Assembly: GCA_000173575.1 (NCBI GenBank)
Contig: ABYL01000049.1
Coordinates: 1-46,017, forward strand
Origin: Burkholderia sp. H160
GTDB taxonomy: Bacteria; Pseudomonadota; Gammaproteobacteria; Burkholderiales; Burkholderiaceae
DNA: 46,017 nt
Reading direction: 5' to 3'
Positions 16,789 through 27,256 of the stretch are shown here, piece after piece. The notes beneath the pieces were generated by a model. That model searched no databases, was not told the origin of the DNA, and worked only from the letters and a program-made list of their open reading frames with translations. Made by a program: the position numbers and the translations under genes. The stretch's first letter is position 1; the number at the start of each line of letters is the position of its first letter.

Positions 16789-17481
16789 TCAGCTGTTCTT
16801 GGCCGGTGCCGAGTCGGCTGCTGCCGCAGCTGCCGCGGCAGCCGCTTCTTCCGCCGCGAGGGTCGCCGCGGTTTTCTCTGACGGCATCTTCACGACGCGC
16901 ACGCGGTCCTGGGCTCGCACCCTGACCTGGGCACTAACATTCTGACGCTTGCTGTCTTTCTTGTGGCTCGTGGTCAGCGCGATCGCCGCAATGATCGCCA
17001 CCAGCAGAATCAGGCCGGCGATTTCGAACGCGAAGATGTAATTGGTGTAGATGACCTTGCCGATCACGCGCGTGTTCGACCAGTCGCCCATGCCGGCGGC
17101 GGCCGAGGCCGTGTCGTGCAGCGCCGCGGTGGTTGCGCCGTAGCCGTGCCACAGAATCAGCGCGGTTTCGACCACGATGATCGCGCCGACCGCCGAGGCC
17201 ATCGGCACGAAGCGTTTGAAGTCCTTGCGCAGCACGTCGAGATTGACGTCCAGCATCATCACGACAAACAGGAACAGCACCATCACCGCGCCGACGTAGA
17301 CCAGCACCAGCAGGATTGCGAGGAACTCTGCCTCCAGCAGCATCCAGATCGCGGCTGCGTTGAAGAACGCCAGCACCAGAAACAGTGCGCACGCCACCGG
17401 ATTGCGCGAGGTGATCACCTTCAACCCTGAAACCACCAGGAGCAGCGCGAAGATGTAGAACAGTACGGTCGTGAATTCCAT
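16789..17481 (-). CDS. nuoJ: NADH-quinone oxidoreductase subunit J, with Ala-rich C-terminal tail
   Basis: A 230-residue subunit (ND6 homologue) with five membrane helices in the first 170 residues. The pi-bulge helix region [22 protein letters not shown] is present (written here in part: [15 protein letters not shown]). A cytoplasmic tail after residue 180 is basic and then very Ala-rich (about residues 205-225), longer than in Escherichia coli NuoJ; this tail looks low-complexity and is probably not essential. The gene is separated from nuoI by 192 bases, the widest gap inside the operon, so it may also have its own promoter or processing site. Confidence 0.95.
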   Translation of the reverse strand: MEFTTVLFYIFALLLVVSGLKVITSRNPVACALFLVLAFFNAAAIWMLLEAEFLAILLVLVYVGAVMVLFLFVVMMLDVNLDVLRKDFKRFVPMASAVGAIIVVETALILWHGYGATTAALHDTASAAAGMGDWSNTRVIGKVIYTNYIFAFEIAGLILLVAIIAAIALTTSHKKDSKRQNVSAQVRVRAQDRVRVVKMPSEKTAATLAAEEAAAAAAAAAADSAPAKNS

Positions 17482-17583
17482 GATTACCGGTTCATCGTTA
17501 GGCCATCGTCAGGCATTGTTCTTTGGCACGCGTGGTTAGCAACAGCGGACGAAGCCGCCATAACCGTCACACAGGTGCGCCGT

Positions 17584-17605
17584 GCCGCGGCGTTCCGGCC
17601 GCGGC
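17584..17605 (-). other. GC hairpin in the nuoI-nuoJ gap
   Basis: GCCGCGGC (17584-17591) and the same self-complementary octamer at 17598-17605 can form an 8-base-pair stem around a 6-base loop. No T-tract follows on either strand. The 192-base gap 17482-17673 contains this hairpin and the TACTGC cluster; no gene is visible in it. A role in message processing between nuoI and nuoJ is possible. Confidence 0.4.
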
Positions 17606-17628
17606 GGTCGGCCCGACAACAGGCCGTG

Positions 17629-17656
17629 TTACTGCTTTTACTGCCGCAACTACTGC
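17629..17656. repeat. TACTGC direct-repeat cluster in the nuoI-nuoJ gap
   Basis: The hexamer TACTGC occurs three times within 28 bases (17630-17635, 17639-17644, 17651-17656), two of them as TTACTGC. A similar cluster occurs at 31673-31710 between rpsO and pnp. On the transcribed strand this reads as spaced GCAGTA units just downstream of nuoI. Function unknown; chance similarity cannot be excluded. Confidence 0.4.
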
Positions 17657-17673
17657 AGCAGCGGGAAAGCGCT

Positions 17674-18162
17674 TCAACGATACGGTGCGTCGGCTGCCTT
17701 GTTGGCGGCGATTTCTGCTTCGTAGCGGTCGCCAACGGCCAGCAGCATTTCCTTGGTGAAGTACAGGTCGCCGCGCTTCTCGCCGTGATACTCGAGAATG
17801 TGCGTCTCGACGATGGAGTCGACCGGGCAGCTCTCTTCGCAGAAACCGCAGAAAATGCATTTGGTCAGGTCAATGTCGTAGCGCGTCGTGCGGCGCGTGT
17901 TGTCCGCGCGCGTTTCCGATTCGATCGTGATCGCGAGCGCCGGGCAAACTGCTTCGCACAGCTTGCACGCGATGCAGCGCTCTTCGCCGTTTTCATAGCG
18001 GCGCAGTGCGTGCAGACCGCGGAACCGCGGCGAGATCGGGGTTTTCTCTTCCGGGAACTGCACGGTGACCTTGCGCTGGAACGCGTAGCGTCCGGTCAGC
18101 GCGAGGCCTTTCAGCAGCTCCGTGAGGAAGAAAGTCTTGAAGAAGTTTTGGATTGCGGTCAT
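17674..18162 (-). CDS. nuoI: NADH-quinone oxidoreductase subunit I
   Basis: A 162-residue iron-sulfur subunit (TYKY homologue) carrying clusters N6a and N6b. Two 4Fe-4S motifs are intact: [12 protein letters not shown] and [12 protein letters not shown]. An amphipathic N-terminal helix ([19 protein letters not shown]) would lie along the membrane. The protein passes electrons from NuoG toward NuoB in the peripheral arm. It begins 15 bases after nuoH. Length matches the family in betaproteobacteria. Confidence 0.97.
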   Translation of the reverse strand: MTAIQNFFKTFFLTELLKGLALTGRYAFQRKVTVQFPEEKTPISPRFRGLHALRRYENGEERCIACKLCEAVCPALAITIESETRADNTRRTTRYDIDLTKCIFCGFCEESCPVDSIVETHILEYHGEKRGDLYFTKEMLLAVGDRYEAEIAANKAADAPYR

Positions 18163-18177
18163 AGGTTCGTCCGCCCT

Positions 18178-19242
18178 TTATTTCCAGATGTTCAACGGCG
18201 ACATGATCCAGAAGCCGACCACCACGACCCACACCACGCAGACCGGAAGGAAGATCTTCCAGCCGAGACGCATGATCTGGTCATAGCGGTAGCGCGGGAA
18301 CGTGGCACGCGCCCAGATGAACACCGACAACAGGAAGAAAACCTTGGCGACGAGCCAGACGATGCCCGGGATGAACGACAGGAAGCCGAACGGTGCGCTC
18401 CAGCCGCCGAGGAACAGTGTTGCAGCCAATGCCGAGATGACGATCATGTTGATGTACTCGGCGAGGAAGAACAGCGCGAACGCCATACCCGAGTAATCGA
18501 TCATGTGACCCGCGACGATTTCCGATTCGCCTTCCACCACATCGAACGGGTGACGGTTCGTTTCGGCGATGCCCGAGATGAAGTACACGACAAACACCGG
18601 CAGCAGCGGCAGCCAGTTCCACGACAGGAAGTTCAGGCCGTGCGAGGCGAAGAAGCCCTGCTCCTGCGAGGTGACGATGCCCGACAGATTCAGCGTGCCG
18701 GCCGTCATCAGCACGACCACGAGCGCGAAGCCCATCGAGATTTCGTACGAGACCATCTGCGCGGCGGCGCGCATCGCGCCGAGGAACGCGTATTTCGAGT
18801 TCGACGCCCAGCCGGCCAGAATCACGCCATACACGCCGATCGACGAAATCGCCATCGCATACAGCAGACCCGCGTTGATGTCGCCGAGCACCGCGCCCGC
18901 CTGGAATGGAATCACCGCCCAGACCGCGAACGCCGGCACCACCACCATGATTGGTGCGATGACGTAGATCCAGCGGCTCGCCTGGGCGGGCTGGATCACT
19001 TCCTTGAGCAGCAGCTTCAGCACGTCGGCGATCGGCTGCAAGAGGCCGGCGGGACCGACCCGGTTCGGACCGAGACGCACGTGCATCCAGCCGATCAGCT
19101 TACGCTCCCACAGGATCAGGTAGGCGACGCACAGCAGGATCACGACGGCCACCACCAGGATGCGCACGAGCGCCCACACCGTGGGCCATGCCACACCGAG
19201 AAGTTGGGCGCCGCCCGAGTTGATCGTTTCGAACAAGCTCAT
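18178..19242 (-). CDS. nuoH: NADH-quinone oxidoreductase subunit H
   Basis: A 354-residue membrane subunit (ND1 homologue) with eight or nine helices forming the quinone chamber roof. The hallmark [21 protein letters not shown] is present, as are [24 protein letters not shown]-type acidic loop residues (seen as [13 protein letters not shown]), which line the E-channel and quinone site. It starts directly after the nuoG stop with no spacer, so translation is probably coupled. Confidence 0.97.
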   Translation of the reverse strand: MSLFETINSGGAQLLGVAWPTVWALVRILVVAVVILLCVAYLILWERKLIGWMHVRLGPNRVGPAGLLQPIADVLKLLLKEVIQPAQASRWIYVIAPIMVVVPAFAVWAVIPFQAGAVLGDINAGLLYAMAISSIGVYGVILAGWASNSKYAFLGAMRAAAQMVSYEISMGFALVVVLMTAGTLNLSGIVTSQEQGFFASHGLNFLSWNWLPLLPVFVVYFISGIAETNRHPFDVVEGESEIVAGHMIDYSGMAFALFFLAEYINMIVISALAATLFLGGWSAPFGFLSFIPGIVWLVAKVFFLLSVFIWARATFPRYRYDQIMRLGWKIFLPVCVVWVVVVGFWIMSPLNIWK

Positions 19243-21576
19243 TTACGCCTTCTCCACCACCAGTTCACCGAACAGGCTGCCCAGCGCTGCACCGGCAGGC
19301 GTAGCCGCCGATACGCGGACGACCGTCTCCGCAAGATTCGCATCGCGCACGGCCGGCAACTGCACCGCTTGCTCGCCCTGACGAACGCGCACCGCGTCGC
19401 CCTCTTTCAAACCCAGTTTGTCGAACAGCGCAGCCGGCAGGCCGACCGAGTTCGCCGTACGGGCCGCCGCGGTCAGATGCAGCGACTCCGCGCGACGCAC
19501 GAGCGCATCGGCATGATAGATCGGCACGTTCGCGAGACGCTCGAACTTGCCTTCCGCCGCCTTCACGGCTTTGCCGCGCGTCACCGCGCTGCCGGTGCGG
19601 TTCGACAGACGCGAACTCAGGTCACCGTCGCCGAGCGCAGCCGTGCGCACGTCTTCGACCGTGTCGTATTCGAAGCCCGAGGCGCCGAGCAGGCTGCCCA
19701 GCACGCGCAACACCTTCCAAGCCGGACGCGTGTCGCCGTGCGGACGCACAACACCGTTGAACGCCTGCACCGCGCCTTCCGCGTTGACGAACGAGCCGCC
19801 CGTTTCGGTGAACGGCGCGATCGGCAGCAGCACGTCGGCGTAGTCGGCGCCCGTCTGGAACGGCGACATGACGACGACCATCTCGGCCTGCTTCAACGCG
19901 GCAAGTGCCTGCGCCGGATTAGCCGTATCGAATTCCGGTTCGAGATTCAGCAGCAGATAGCCCTTGCGCGGCTGTTCGAACACTTCGCGCGCGTTCAGAC
20001 CGCCTGCGCCCGGCAGCGCGTTCACGAGGTGCGCGCCGACCGTGTTGGCCGCTTCGGTCAGGAAACCGAGCGTTGCGCCGGTTGCCTCGGCAATCCATTG
20101 TGCCGCTGCGTGGATCGCCGCGAAGTCCGGATGACGGACCGCTTCGTTCCCGAGCAGCACGACGCGCTGCGCGCCGGTGGTCAGAGATTTCGCGATCTGC
20201 TTGTGTGTGTCGGTCGGCTGCGTGCCGGCGAATGCTTCCGGCAACGCGACACCCTTCGCTTCGCCCACCGCAGCGGCGATGCCCGCGAGGACGTCGAGCC
20301 ATGCCGACGGCGCCGCGACCACGCGTTGCGCCTGCGGGATCATCGCGTCGTCGTTGGTGGCCTGGATCAGAGTGAGCGCCGAACCGCCGCGTGCGACCTG
20401 GCGCAGACGTGCAGCGAACAGCGGATGATCGCGGCGCAGATCCGAACCGATCACGAGCGCCGCATCGACGTTCGACAGATCGGCGATCGTGCCGCCGAGC
20501 CACGGCGCGCCGGTAACGGGCGCCGAGAAATCCGACTGACGCAGACGGAAGTCGACGTTCGGCGTGCCGACCGCTTGCGCGATCTGCTTCAGGAGGAACA
20601 GTTCCTCGACCGTGCTATGCGCGCTCGACAGCGCCGCGAGCGCGTCCGCGCCGTGGTCGCCCTTGATACCCTTCAGACCCTTGACCACGTATTCGAGCGC
20701 GGTCTGCCAGTCGGTTTCGACCCACTGGCCGCCCTGCTTGAGCATCGGTTTCGTCAGTCGCTCGGGGCTGTTGAGGCCTTCGTACGAGAAGCGGTCCTTG
20801 TCCGAAATCCAGCACTCGTTGATCGCTTCGTTTTCGAACGGCAGCACGCGCATCACGCGATTGTTCTTCACCTGCACGATCAGGTTCGCGCCGACGGAAT
20901 CGTGCGGGCTCACCGACTTGCGGCGCGACAGCTCCCACGTACGGGCGCTGTAGCGGAACGGCTTGCTCGTGAGCGCGCCGACCGGGCACAGGTCGATCAT
21001 GTTGCCTGACAGTTCGGAGTCGACCGTCTTGCCGACGAACGACGTGATTTCCGAATGTTCGCCGCGGCCCAGCATGCCGAGCTCCATCACGCCGGCGATT
21101 TCCTGGCCGAAGCGAACGCAACGCGTGCAGTGGATGCAGCGCGACATCTCTTCCATCGAGATCAGCGGGCCCACGTTCTTGTGGAACACCACGCGCTTTT
21201 CTTCGCTATAGCGCGACGACGACTTGCCGTAACCCACTGCCAGATCCTGCAGCTGGCATTCGCCACCCTGGTCGCAGATCGGGCAATCGAGCGGATGGTT
21301 GATCAGCAGGAATTCCATCACGGCTTGCTGGCCCTTCACCGCCTTGTCCGACTTGGTGCGCACGATCATGCCGGCCGACACCGGGGTCGCGCACGCGGGC
21401 ACGGCCTTCGGCATCTTCTCGACATCGACCAGACACATCCGGCAATTGGCCGCAATCGACAGCTTCTTGTGATAGCAGAAGTGAGGAATGTAGGTGTCGA
21501 CCTTATGTGCAGCCTGGATCACCATGCTGCCTTCAGGCACCTCGACTTTCTTGCCGTCTATTTCCAGTTCAACCAT
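19243..21576 (-). CDS. nuoG: NADH-quinone oxidoreductase subunit G
   Basis: A 777-residue iron-sulfur subunit of the peripheral arm. The ATG at 21576 (MVELEIDGKK) is preferred; an in-frame TTG nine bases upstream sits too close to AAGGA. Cluster N1b ligands are Cys34, Cys45, Cys48 and Cys62. N5 uses His94, Cys98, Cys101 and Cys107, and N4 uses Cys147, Cys150, Cys153 and Cys197. The extra N7 cysteines of Escherichia coli NuoG are absent, as in mitochondrial-type enzymes. The C-terminal molybdopterin-oxidoreductase-like domain is present without cofactor ligands. A strong hairpin lies upstream, between nuoF and nuoG. Confidence 0.96.
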   Translation of the reverse strand: MVELEIDGKKVEVPEGSMVIQAAHKVDTYIPHFCYHKKLSIAANCRMCLVDVEKMPKAVPACATPVSAGMIVRTKSDKAVKGQQAVMEFLLINHPLDCPICDQGGECQLQDLAVGYGKSSSRYSEEKRVVFHKNVGPLISMEEMSRCIHCTRCVRFGQEIAGVMELGMLGRGEHSEITSFVGKTVDSELSGNMIDLCPVGALTSKPFRYSARTWELSRRKSVSPHDSVGANLIVQVKNNRVMRVLPFENEAINECWISDKDRFSYEGLNSPERLTKPMLKQGGQWVETDWQTALEYVVKGLKGIKGDHGADALAALSSAHSTVEELFLLKQIAQAVGTPNVDFRLRQSDFSAPVTGAPWLGGTIADLSNVDAALVIGSDLRRDHPLFAARLRQVARGGSALTLIQATNDDAMIPQAQRVVAAPSAWLDVLAGIAAAVGEAKGVALPEAFAGTQPTDTHKQIAKSLTTGAQRVVLLGNEAVRHPDFAAIHAAAQWIAEATGATLGFLTEAANTVGAHLVNALPGAGGLNAREVFEQPRKGYLLLNLEPEFDTANPAQALAALKQAEMVVVMSPFQTGADYADVLLPIAPFTETGGSFVNAEGAVQAFNGVVRPHGDTRPAWKVLRVLGSLLGASGFEYDTVEDVRTAALGDGDLSSRLSNRTGSAVTRGKAVKAAEGKFERLANVPIYHADALVRRAESLHLTAAARTANSVGLPAALFDKLGLKEGDAVRVRQGEQAVQLPAVRDANLAETVVRVSAATPAGAALGSLFGELVVEKA

Positions 21577-21621
21577 GATGGTCAATCTTCCTTAACCTGT
21601 TACCGCTCAATCGTTCACCTG

Positions 21622-21646
21622 TTCATCGCCCGCTTCGGGCGATGAA
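21622..21646 (-). other. Perfect 11-bp hairpin between nuoF and nuoG
   Basis: TTCATCGCCCG (21622-21632) and CGGGCGATGAA (21636-21646) form an 11-base-pair perfect stem with a 3-base loop. No T-tract follows on the transcribed strand, so it is unlikely to be a terminator. It may stabilise or process the nuo message between nuoF and nuoG, or partly lower expression of the distal genes. Confidence 0.6.
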
Positions 21647-21704
21647 TCCTGGGGTTGAGGTGTTCGTCTGGTAGTTATTCGTCAGCCAAATCGGTCGGCG
21701 CGAC

Positions 21705-23033
21705 TCAGGCTGCCACTGTTTCGGTCGCCGCCGCCGTACCGGCATGACCGCCGACGAGGCAATGCTTGTGAGCGACGTGATATTCGAATTCGTCCCAGAA
21801 GTGCTTGAGCATGCCCCGGACCGGCATGGCGGCCGCGTCGCCGAGCGCGCAGATCGTGCGGCCCATGATGTTTTCCGCGACGGAGTTCAGCAGATCCAGA
21901 TCTTCCTGGCGGCCGAGACCATGTTCGATACGATTCACCACGCGATACAACCAGCCCGTGCCTTCACGGCAAGGCGTGCATTGACCGCACGACTCTTCGA
22001 AATAGAAGTACGACAGACGCAGCAGCGAGCGCACCATGCAGCGCGTCTCGTCCATCACGATCACCGCGCCCGAACCGAGCATCGAGCCGGCTTTCGCGAT
22101 CGAGTCGTAATCCATGTCGGTCTGCATCATCATGTCGCCCGGAATCACCGGTGCCGACGAACCGCCAGGAATGACGGCCTTGATCTTCCTGCCGCCACGC
22201 ATACCACCGGCGAGTTCCATCAGCGTCGCGAACGGCGTGCCGAGCGGAATTTCGTAATTGCCCGGGCGCTCGACGTCGCCCGACACCGAGAAAATCTTCG
22301 TGCCGCCATTGTTCGGCTTGCCGATTTCGAGGTAATTCTGCGGGCCGACGGCGAGCAGAAACGGCACCGCCGCGAACGTTTCGGTGTTGTTGATCGTGGT
22401 CGGCTTGCCATACACGCCGAAGCTCGCCGGGAACGGCGGCTTGAAGCGCGGTTGCCCCTTCTTGCCCTCGATCGATTCGAGCAGCGCGGTTTCCTCGCCG
22501 CAGATATAGGCGCCGTAACCGTGGTGCGCATGCAGCTGGAACGAGAAGCCCGAGCCCATGATGTTGTCGCCGAGGAACCCGGCGCGGCGAGCCTCTTCTA
22601 AAGCTTCTTCAAAGCGCTTGTAGACTTCCCAGATTTCGCCGTGAATATAGTTGTAGCCGACCGTGATGCCCATCGCGTACGCACCGATCGCCATACCTTC
22701 GATCAACGCGTGCGGATTGAAGCGCAGGATGTCACGATCCTTGAACGTACCCGGCTCGCCCTCGTCCGAATTGCAGACGAGGTATTTCTGGCCCGGGAAC
22801 TGACGCGGCATAAAGCTCCACTTCAGACCGGTCGGGAAGCCCGCACCACCGCGGCCGCGCAGACCCGACGCCTTGACGTCGGCGATCACCTGCTCGGGGG
22901 CAATCTTTTCTTCCAGGATGCGGCGCAGCTGCGCGTAACCGCCGCGCGCTACGTAGTCTTCGAGATGCCAGTTGTCGCCGTTCAGGCCGGCGAGAATCAG
23001 CGGTTTGATGTGACGATCGTGTAAAGCCGTCAT
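21705..23033 (-). CDS. nuoF: NADH-quinone oxidoreductase subunit F
   Basis: A 442-residue flavoprotein that binds NADH and FMN and carries cluster N3. The start at 23033 ([10 protein letters not shown]) overlaps the nuoE stop by four bases; a longer frame to 23141 is only overlap. Visible sites are the NADH loop [13 protein letters not shown] (about 60-72), the FMN segment [14 protein letters not shown], and N3 ligands in [12 protein letters not shown] plus a later Cys in TICALGD. It oxidises NADH and passes electrons to NuoE and NuoG. Confidence 0.97.
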   Translation of the reverse strand: MTALHDRHIKPLILAGLNGDNWHLEDYVARGGYAQLRRILEEKIAPEQVIADVKASGLRGRGGAGFPTGLKWSFMPRQFPGQKYLVCNSDEGEPGTFKDRDILRFNPHALIEGMAIGAYAMGITVGYNYIHGEIWEVYKRFEEALEEARRAGFLGDNIMGSGFSFQLHAHHGYGAYICGEETALLESIEGKKGQPRFKPPFPASFGVYGKPTTINNTETFAAVPFLLAVGPQNYLEIGKPNNGGTKIFSVSGDVERPGNYEIPLGTPFATLMELAGGMRGGRKIKAVIPGGSSAPVIPGDMMMQTDMDYDSIAKAGSMLGSGAVIVMDETRCMVRSLLRLSYFYFEESCGQCTPCREGTGWLYRVVNRIEHGLGRQEDLDLLNSVAENIMGRTICALGDAAAMPVRGMLKHFWDEFEYHVAHKHCLVGGHAGTAAATETVAA

Positions 23034-23515
23034 TTCGAAAGTTCCTCGAGCAGCTGGTCGATCTTCTCGCGGCTCATGAAGCTGCACATGCGATGGTTGT
23101 TCACCAGCATCACCGGCGCGTCGCCGCACGAACCCATGCACTCGCCTTCCTTCAAGGTGAATTTGCCGTCGGGCGTGGTTTCGCCGAAGTCGATGCCGAG
23201 CTTCTGCTTCAGGTATTCAGCGGCGCTTTCGGAGCCGCCGTCCGGGCCGAGCTGACACGGCAGGTTCGTGCAGAGCGTGATCTTGTACTTGCCGACCGGC
23301 GAGGTCTCGTACATCGTGTAGAAGGTCGCTACCTCCTGCACGGCGATTGCCGGCATGCCGAGATAGTCCGCGACGAACTCCATGAGTTCGGGCGACAGCC
23401 AGCCATGCTCTTCCTGAGCAGTGGCCAACGCCGACATCACGGCGGACTGTTTCTGATCGGCGGGATACTTCGCGATCGCACGATCGATTTCTTTCAGGCC
23501 TTCAGCTGAGATCAT
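23030..23515 (-). CDS. nuoE: NADH-quinone oxidoreductase subunit E
   Basis: A 161-residue thioredoxin-like 2Fe-2S subunit (N1a). The start at 23515 ([11 protein letters not shown]) is chosen by family length; an in-frame TTG at 23536 would add seven residues without a better ribosome site. Cluster ligands are in [10 protein letters not shown] and [11 protein letters not shown]. The N-terminal helical domain includes [17 protein letters not shown]. It forms the NADH-dehydrogenase tip together with NuoF, and is coupled to nuoF by an ATGA overlap. Confidence 0.96.
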   Translation of the reverse strand: MISAEGLKEIDRAIAKYPADQKQSAVMSALATAQEEHGWLSPELMEFVADYLGMPAIAVQEVATFYTMYETSPVGKYKITLCTNLPCQLGPDGGSESAAEYLKQKLGIDFGETTPDGKFTLKEGECMGSCGDAPVMLVNNHRMCSFMSREKIDQLLEELSK

Positions 23516-23648
23516 TTTCAGACACGACTCTTTCAATTCCTACCGAACGAAAACCTGTCGCTCACGTCATACTGCGACAGACCCGGCGTTCCTTTGCTTG
23601 ACGCGCGTGGCGGTGCGATGACCGCGGACACACGTCGCTGAATACGTC

Positions 23649-24902
<1,254 letters not shown>

Positions 24903-24911
24903 GACGTTCTC

Positions 24912-25514
24912 TTAGTGTTTCAGACCGCCATAGCGATCCTCGCGGATCACGCGCGGCGTGATTTCCCGCGGCTCGATCGTCACCGGTTGATAGACGACGC
25001 GCTTCTCTTCCGGGTCGTAACGCATCTCGACGTAGCCGGAAACCGGGAAATCCTTGCGGAACGGATGACCGATGAAACCATAGTCGGTCAGGATGCGACG
25101 CAGGTCCGGGTGACCTTCGAAGACGATACCGTACAGGTCGAACGCTTCGCGTTCGTACCAGTTGACCGAATTCCAGATTTCGACGACGGACGGCAGGATC
25201 GGCATGTCGTCGTCCGGCGCGAATACGCGCAGACGCAGACGCCAGTTGTTCTGCACCGACAGCAGATGCAGCACGGCCGCGAAACGCGGGCCGTCGTAAG
25301 CGCCATCGGCATAGGTTTGATAATCGACGCCGCACAGGTCAACGCATTGCTCGAAACCGAGCGTGCGGTCGTCGCGTAGACGCTTTGCCACGTTGAGGTA
25401 ATCGCTCGCCTTCACGACGATCGTCAACTCACCGACTGCCTCGGTGGTGCTCAACAGGAGGCCGCCAAAGGCCGCCTCGAGGTTCGCTTTCAGGGTCTCG
25501 AGTTTGCTTGCCAT
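24912..25514 (-). CDS. nuoC: NADH-quinone oxidoreductase subunit C
   Basis: A 200-residue subunit (30-kDa homologue). The start at 25514 ([13 protein letters not shown]) is chosen because the 66 residues in front of it in the open frame are Arg-rich shadow of nuoB. The signature [22 protein letters not shown] (seen as [15 protein letters not shown]) and [14 protein letters not shown] are complete. The protein stabilises the peripheral arm and carries no cofactor. It begins 20 bases after nuoB and ends 9 bases before nuoD. Confidence 0.97.
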   Translation of the reverse strand: MASKLETLKANLEAAFGGLLLSTTEAVGELTIVVKASDYLNVAKRLRDDRTLGFEQCVDLCGVDYQTYADGAYDGPRFAAVLHLLSVQNNWRLRLRVFAPDDDMPILPSVVEIWNSVNWYEREAFDLYGIVFEGHPDLRRILTDYGFIGHPFRKDFPVSGYVEMRYDPEEKRVVYQPVTIEPREITPRVIREDRYGGLKH

Positions 25515-25534
25515 ATTGTGGGGAGGCGTTGGCC

Positions 25535-26014
25535 TTATTGACGGGCGATGGTATTGGTGCGGCGAATCTTGGCTTGCAACTGGATCACGCCGTACACCAG
25601 CGCTTCCGCCGTAGGCGGACAACCCGGCACGTACACGTCGACCGGGACGATCCGGTCGCAGCCGCGCACCACCGAGTAAGAGTAGTGATAATAGCCGCCG
25701 CCGTTCGCGCACGAGCCCATCGAGATCACCCAGCGCGGCTCGGCCATCTGGTCATAGACCTTGCGCAGAGCGGGCGCCATCTTGTTGCACAGCGTGCCGG
25801 CGACGATCATCACGTCCGACTGACGCGGACTCGGACGAAACACCACGCCAAAACGGTCGAGGTCATAACGGGCAGCACCCGCATGCATCATCTCGACCGC
25901 GCAGCACGCAAGACCGAACGTCATCGGCCACAGCGAGCCGGTGCGCGTCCAGTTGATCAGTTTGTCTGCCGTAGTGGTGACAAACCCTTCCTTCAAGACC
26001 CCTTCGATACTCAT
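25535..26014 (-). CDS. nuoB: NADH-quinone oxidoreductase subunit B
   Basis: A 159-residue subunit holding the terminal cluster N2. The start at 26014 ([10 protein letters not shown]) is chosen over an in-frame upstream start at 26056 because of family length. N2 ligands are the tandem Cys37-Cys38 in [10 protein letters not shown], Cys102 in [11 protein letters not shown], and Cys132 in VPGCPP. The protein donates electrons to quinone at the interface with NuoD. It lies 62 bases after nuoA. Confidence 0.97.
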
Positions 26015-26076
26015 TTGCTTTCCACTCCAGACGGGGCGGCAAGCCTGGCCACCCACGCAAACCGGCGATTAATCCA

Positions 26077-26436
26077 TCATTCCCAGTCGAGGCCGCCCTT
26101 CTTCCAGATATAGGCAAAGCCAAGCAGGAACTCGAGCAGGAAAATCATCATTGCAATGAAACCGGCCCAGCCGACGTCACGCAACGCCACGCCCCACGGG
26201 AACAGGAACGCGGTTTCGAGGTCGAAAATGATGAAGAGAATGGCGACGAGGTAGTAGCGCACGTCGAACTTCATGCGCGCATCTTCGAATGCTTCGAAGC
26301 CGCACTCGTACGGTGCGTTTTTCTCGGTGTCGGGCTTGTTGGGACCGAGGATCTTGCCAATACTGACCAGTGCTACGCCTAAACCGGTGCCCACAATGAG
26401 GAACAACAATACGGGGAAATAGGCTGCGAGGTTCAA
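26077..26436 (-). CDS. nuoA: NADH-quinone oxidoreductase subunit A
   Basis: A 119-residue membrane subunit (ND3 homologue) with three helices. The start is a TTG at 26436 giving [12 protein letters not shown], preceded by GAGGA at 5-base spacing; family length supports it over an upstream in-frame start. The conserved loop [21 protein letters not shown] includes the Cys of the active/deactive switch seen in the mitochondrial enzyme. It is the first gene of the 14-gene nuo operon. Confidence 0.96.
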   Translation of the reverse strand: MNLAAYFPVLLFLIVGTGLGVALVSIGKILGPNKPDTEKNAPYECGFEAFEDARMKFDVRYYLVAILFIIFDLETAFLFPWGVALRDVGWAGFIAMMIFLLEFLLGFAYIWKKGGLDWE

Positions 26437-26467
26437 GACAATCCTCAATCGGTTGGTTCTGAGTGCC

Positions 26468-26490
26468 GTCAGGAGCATAGCACCCCTGAC
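26468..26490 (-). promoter_or_regulatory. Candidate nuo operon promoter with overlapping inverted repeat
   Basis: On the minus strand an extended -10 box, TGC-TATGCT (hexamer at 26474-26479), lies 38 bases before the nuoA start. It is flanked by the inverted repeat GTCAGG (26468-26473) and CCTGAC (26485-26490). No good -35 box is seen at 17 bases. The repeat around the -10 could be a regulator site. Confidence 0.4.
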
Positions 26491-26543
26491 GCGAAATCAC
26501 TTCCTCAACGTACATGACGCAAGCCCTGCGTGCGCCAGAAGTG

Positions 26544-26580
26544 AAAATGCCAGCCGAAGCGAAGCAAACGGCTGGCATTT
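26544..26580 (-). terminator. Terminator between tRNA-Leu and the nuo operon
   Basis: AAATGCCAGCCG (26545-26556) and CGGCTGGCATTT (26569-26580) form a 12-base-pair perfect stem, followed on the minus strand by TTTTC. It lies 11 bases beyond the tRNA 3' end and should end the tpiA-secG-tRNA transcript, so that nuo has its own promoter. Confidence 0.75.
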
Positions 26581-26590
26581 AGATAACATT

Positions 26591-26675
26591 TGGTGCCGAC
26601 GGCGAGACTCGAACTCGCACAGCTTTCGCCACTACCCCCTCAAGATAGCGTGTCTACCAATTTCACCACGTCGGC
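26591..26675 (-). tRNA. tRNA-Leu, anticodon GAG
   Basis: An 85-base tRNA with CCA encoded. The acceptor stem GCCGACG pairs with CGTCGGC, followed by A and CCA. The D-arm contains AAATTGGTAGACACG, the anticodon arm is CTATC-TTGAGGG-GGTAG giving GAG, a long variable arm follows (as in class II tRNA-Leu), and the T-loop is GTTCGAGTC. It reads CUC and CUU codons. It lies downstream of secG, the same arrangement as secG-leuU in Escherichia coli. Confidence 0.96.
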
Positions 26676-26787
26676 ACTATATGCAATCCGGGAAAACAAC
26701 TTGTAAAACCCGCGAATCGCTTCAAGACTTGAATTGTAACTTGTTTAAGCGGATTGTTCAACGCACAAAAGCACGTCGGCCGAAAAT

Positions 26788-27174
26788 TTATTTCGGCACA
26801 CCCGTCGCCGGAACCGACGCAGGCGAAGCCGGCACAGCAGGCGATGCCGCCGCCGGAGCCGAGCCCGCAACCGGCGCCGAAGTCGCGACCGGCGCGGTAG
26901 CTGCCGCGCCCAGCAGGCCTGCCGAAGGCTTCACGTGATACGCGCCAAGGTAAGTGAGCGCCAGCGTCGTGGCAAAGAACAGCGCCGCGAGCACCGCCGT
27001 GGTACGCGACAGGAAGTTCGCAGAACCCGTCGCGCCGAACAGGCTGCCCGACGCGCCGCTACCGAAAGCTGCACCCATGTCGGCACCTTTGCCGTGCTGC
27101 AGCAACACGAGTCCGATGACCCCGAGCGCCGACAACAACTGAACGACGATAATCAATGTTTTCAAATACAGCAT
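26788..27174 (-). CDS. secG: Preprotein translocase subunit SecG
   Basis: A 128-residue inner-membrane protein of the SecYEG channel. The ATG at 27174 ([12 protein letters not shown]) is taken, with AGGTG upstream; a GTG nine bases earlier is possible. Two membrane helices lie at about residues 3-23 and 53-73, joined by [20 protein letters not shown], the highly conserved SecG loop. The C-terminal 50 residues are a low-complexity Ala/Pro/Val tail, common in betaproteobacterial SecG. It is cotranscribed with tpiA and tRNA-Leu. Confidence 0.95.
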   Translation of the reverse strand: MLYLKTLIIVVQLLSALGVIGLVLLQHGKGADMGAAFGSGASGSLFGATGSANFLSRTTAVLAALFFATTLALTYLGAYHVKPSAGLLGAAATAPVATSAPVAGSAPAAASPAVPASPASVPATGVPK

Positions 27175-27256
27175 CACACTCACCTGAGTCTTTATTTAAT
27201 TGCGCCGCACACTGCGTGTTGCGCGAAATGGAGTCATCCTCGCCGAGACGCCCTGC

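Noticed and set aside
20700-21000. Missing N7 cluster cysteines in NuoG
   Set aside because: N7 is absent from many bacterial and all mitochondrial enzymes, so this is normal variation and not a defect.
17575-21009. A 1144-codon open frame on the plus strand
   Set aside because: It is antisense to nuoI, nuoH and nuoG and shows no domain; the opposite strand has intact complex I genes.
26591-26675. tRNA-Leu as an integration site for a mobile element
   Set aside because: No integrase, no duplicated tRNA end and only core genes on both sides.
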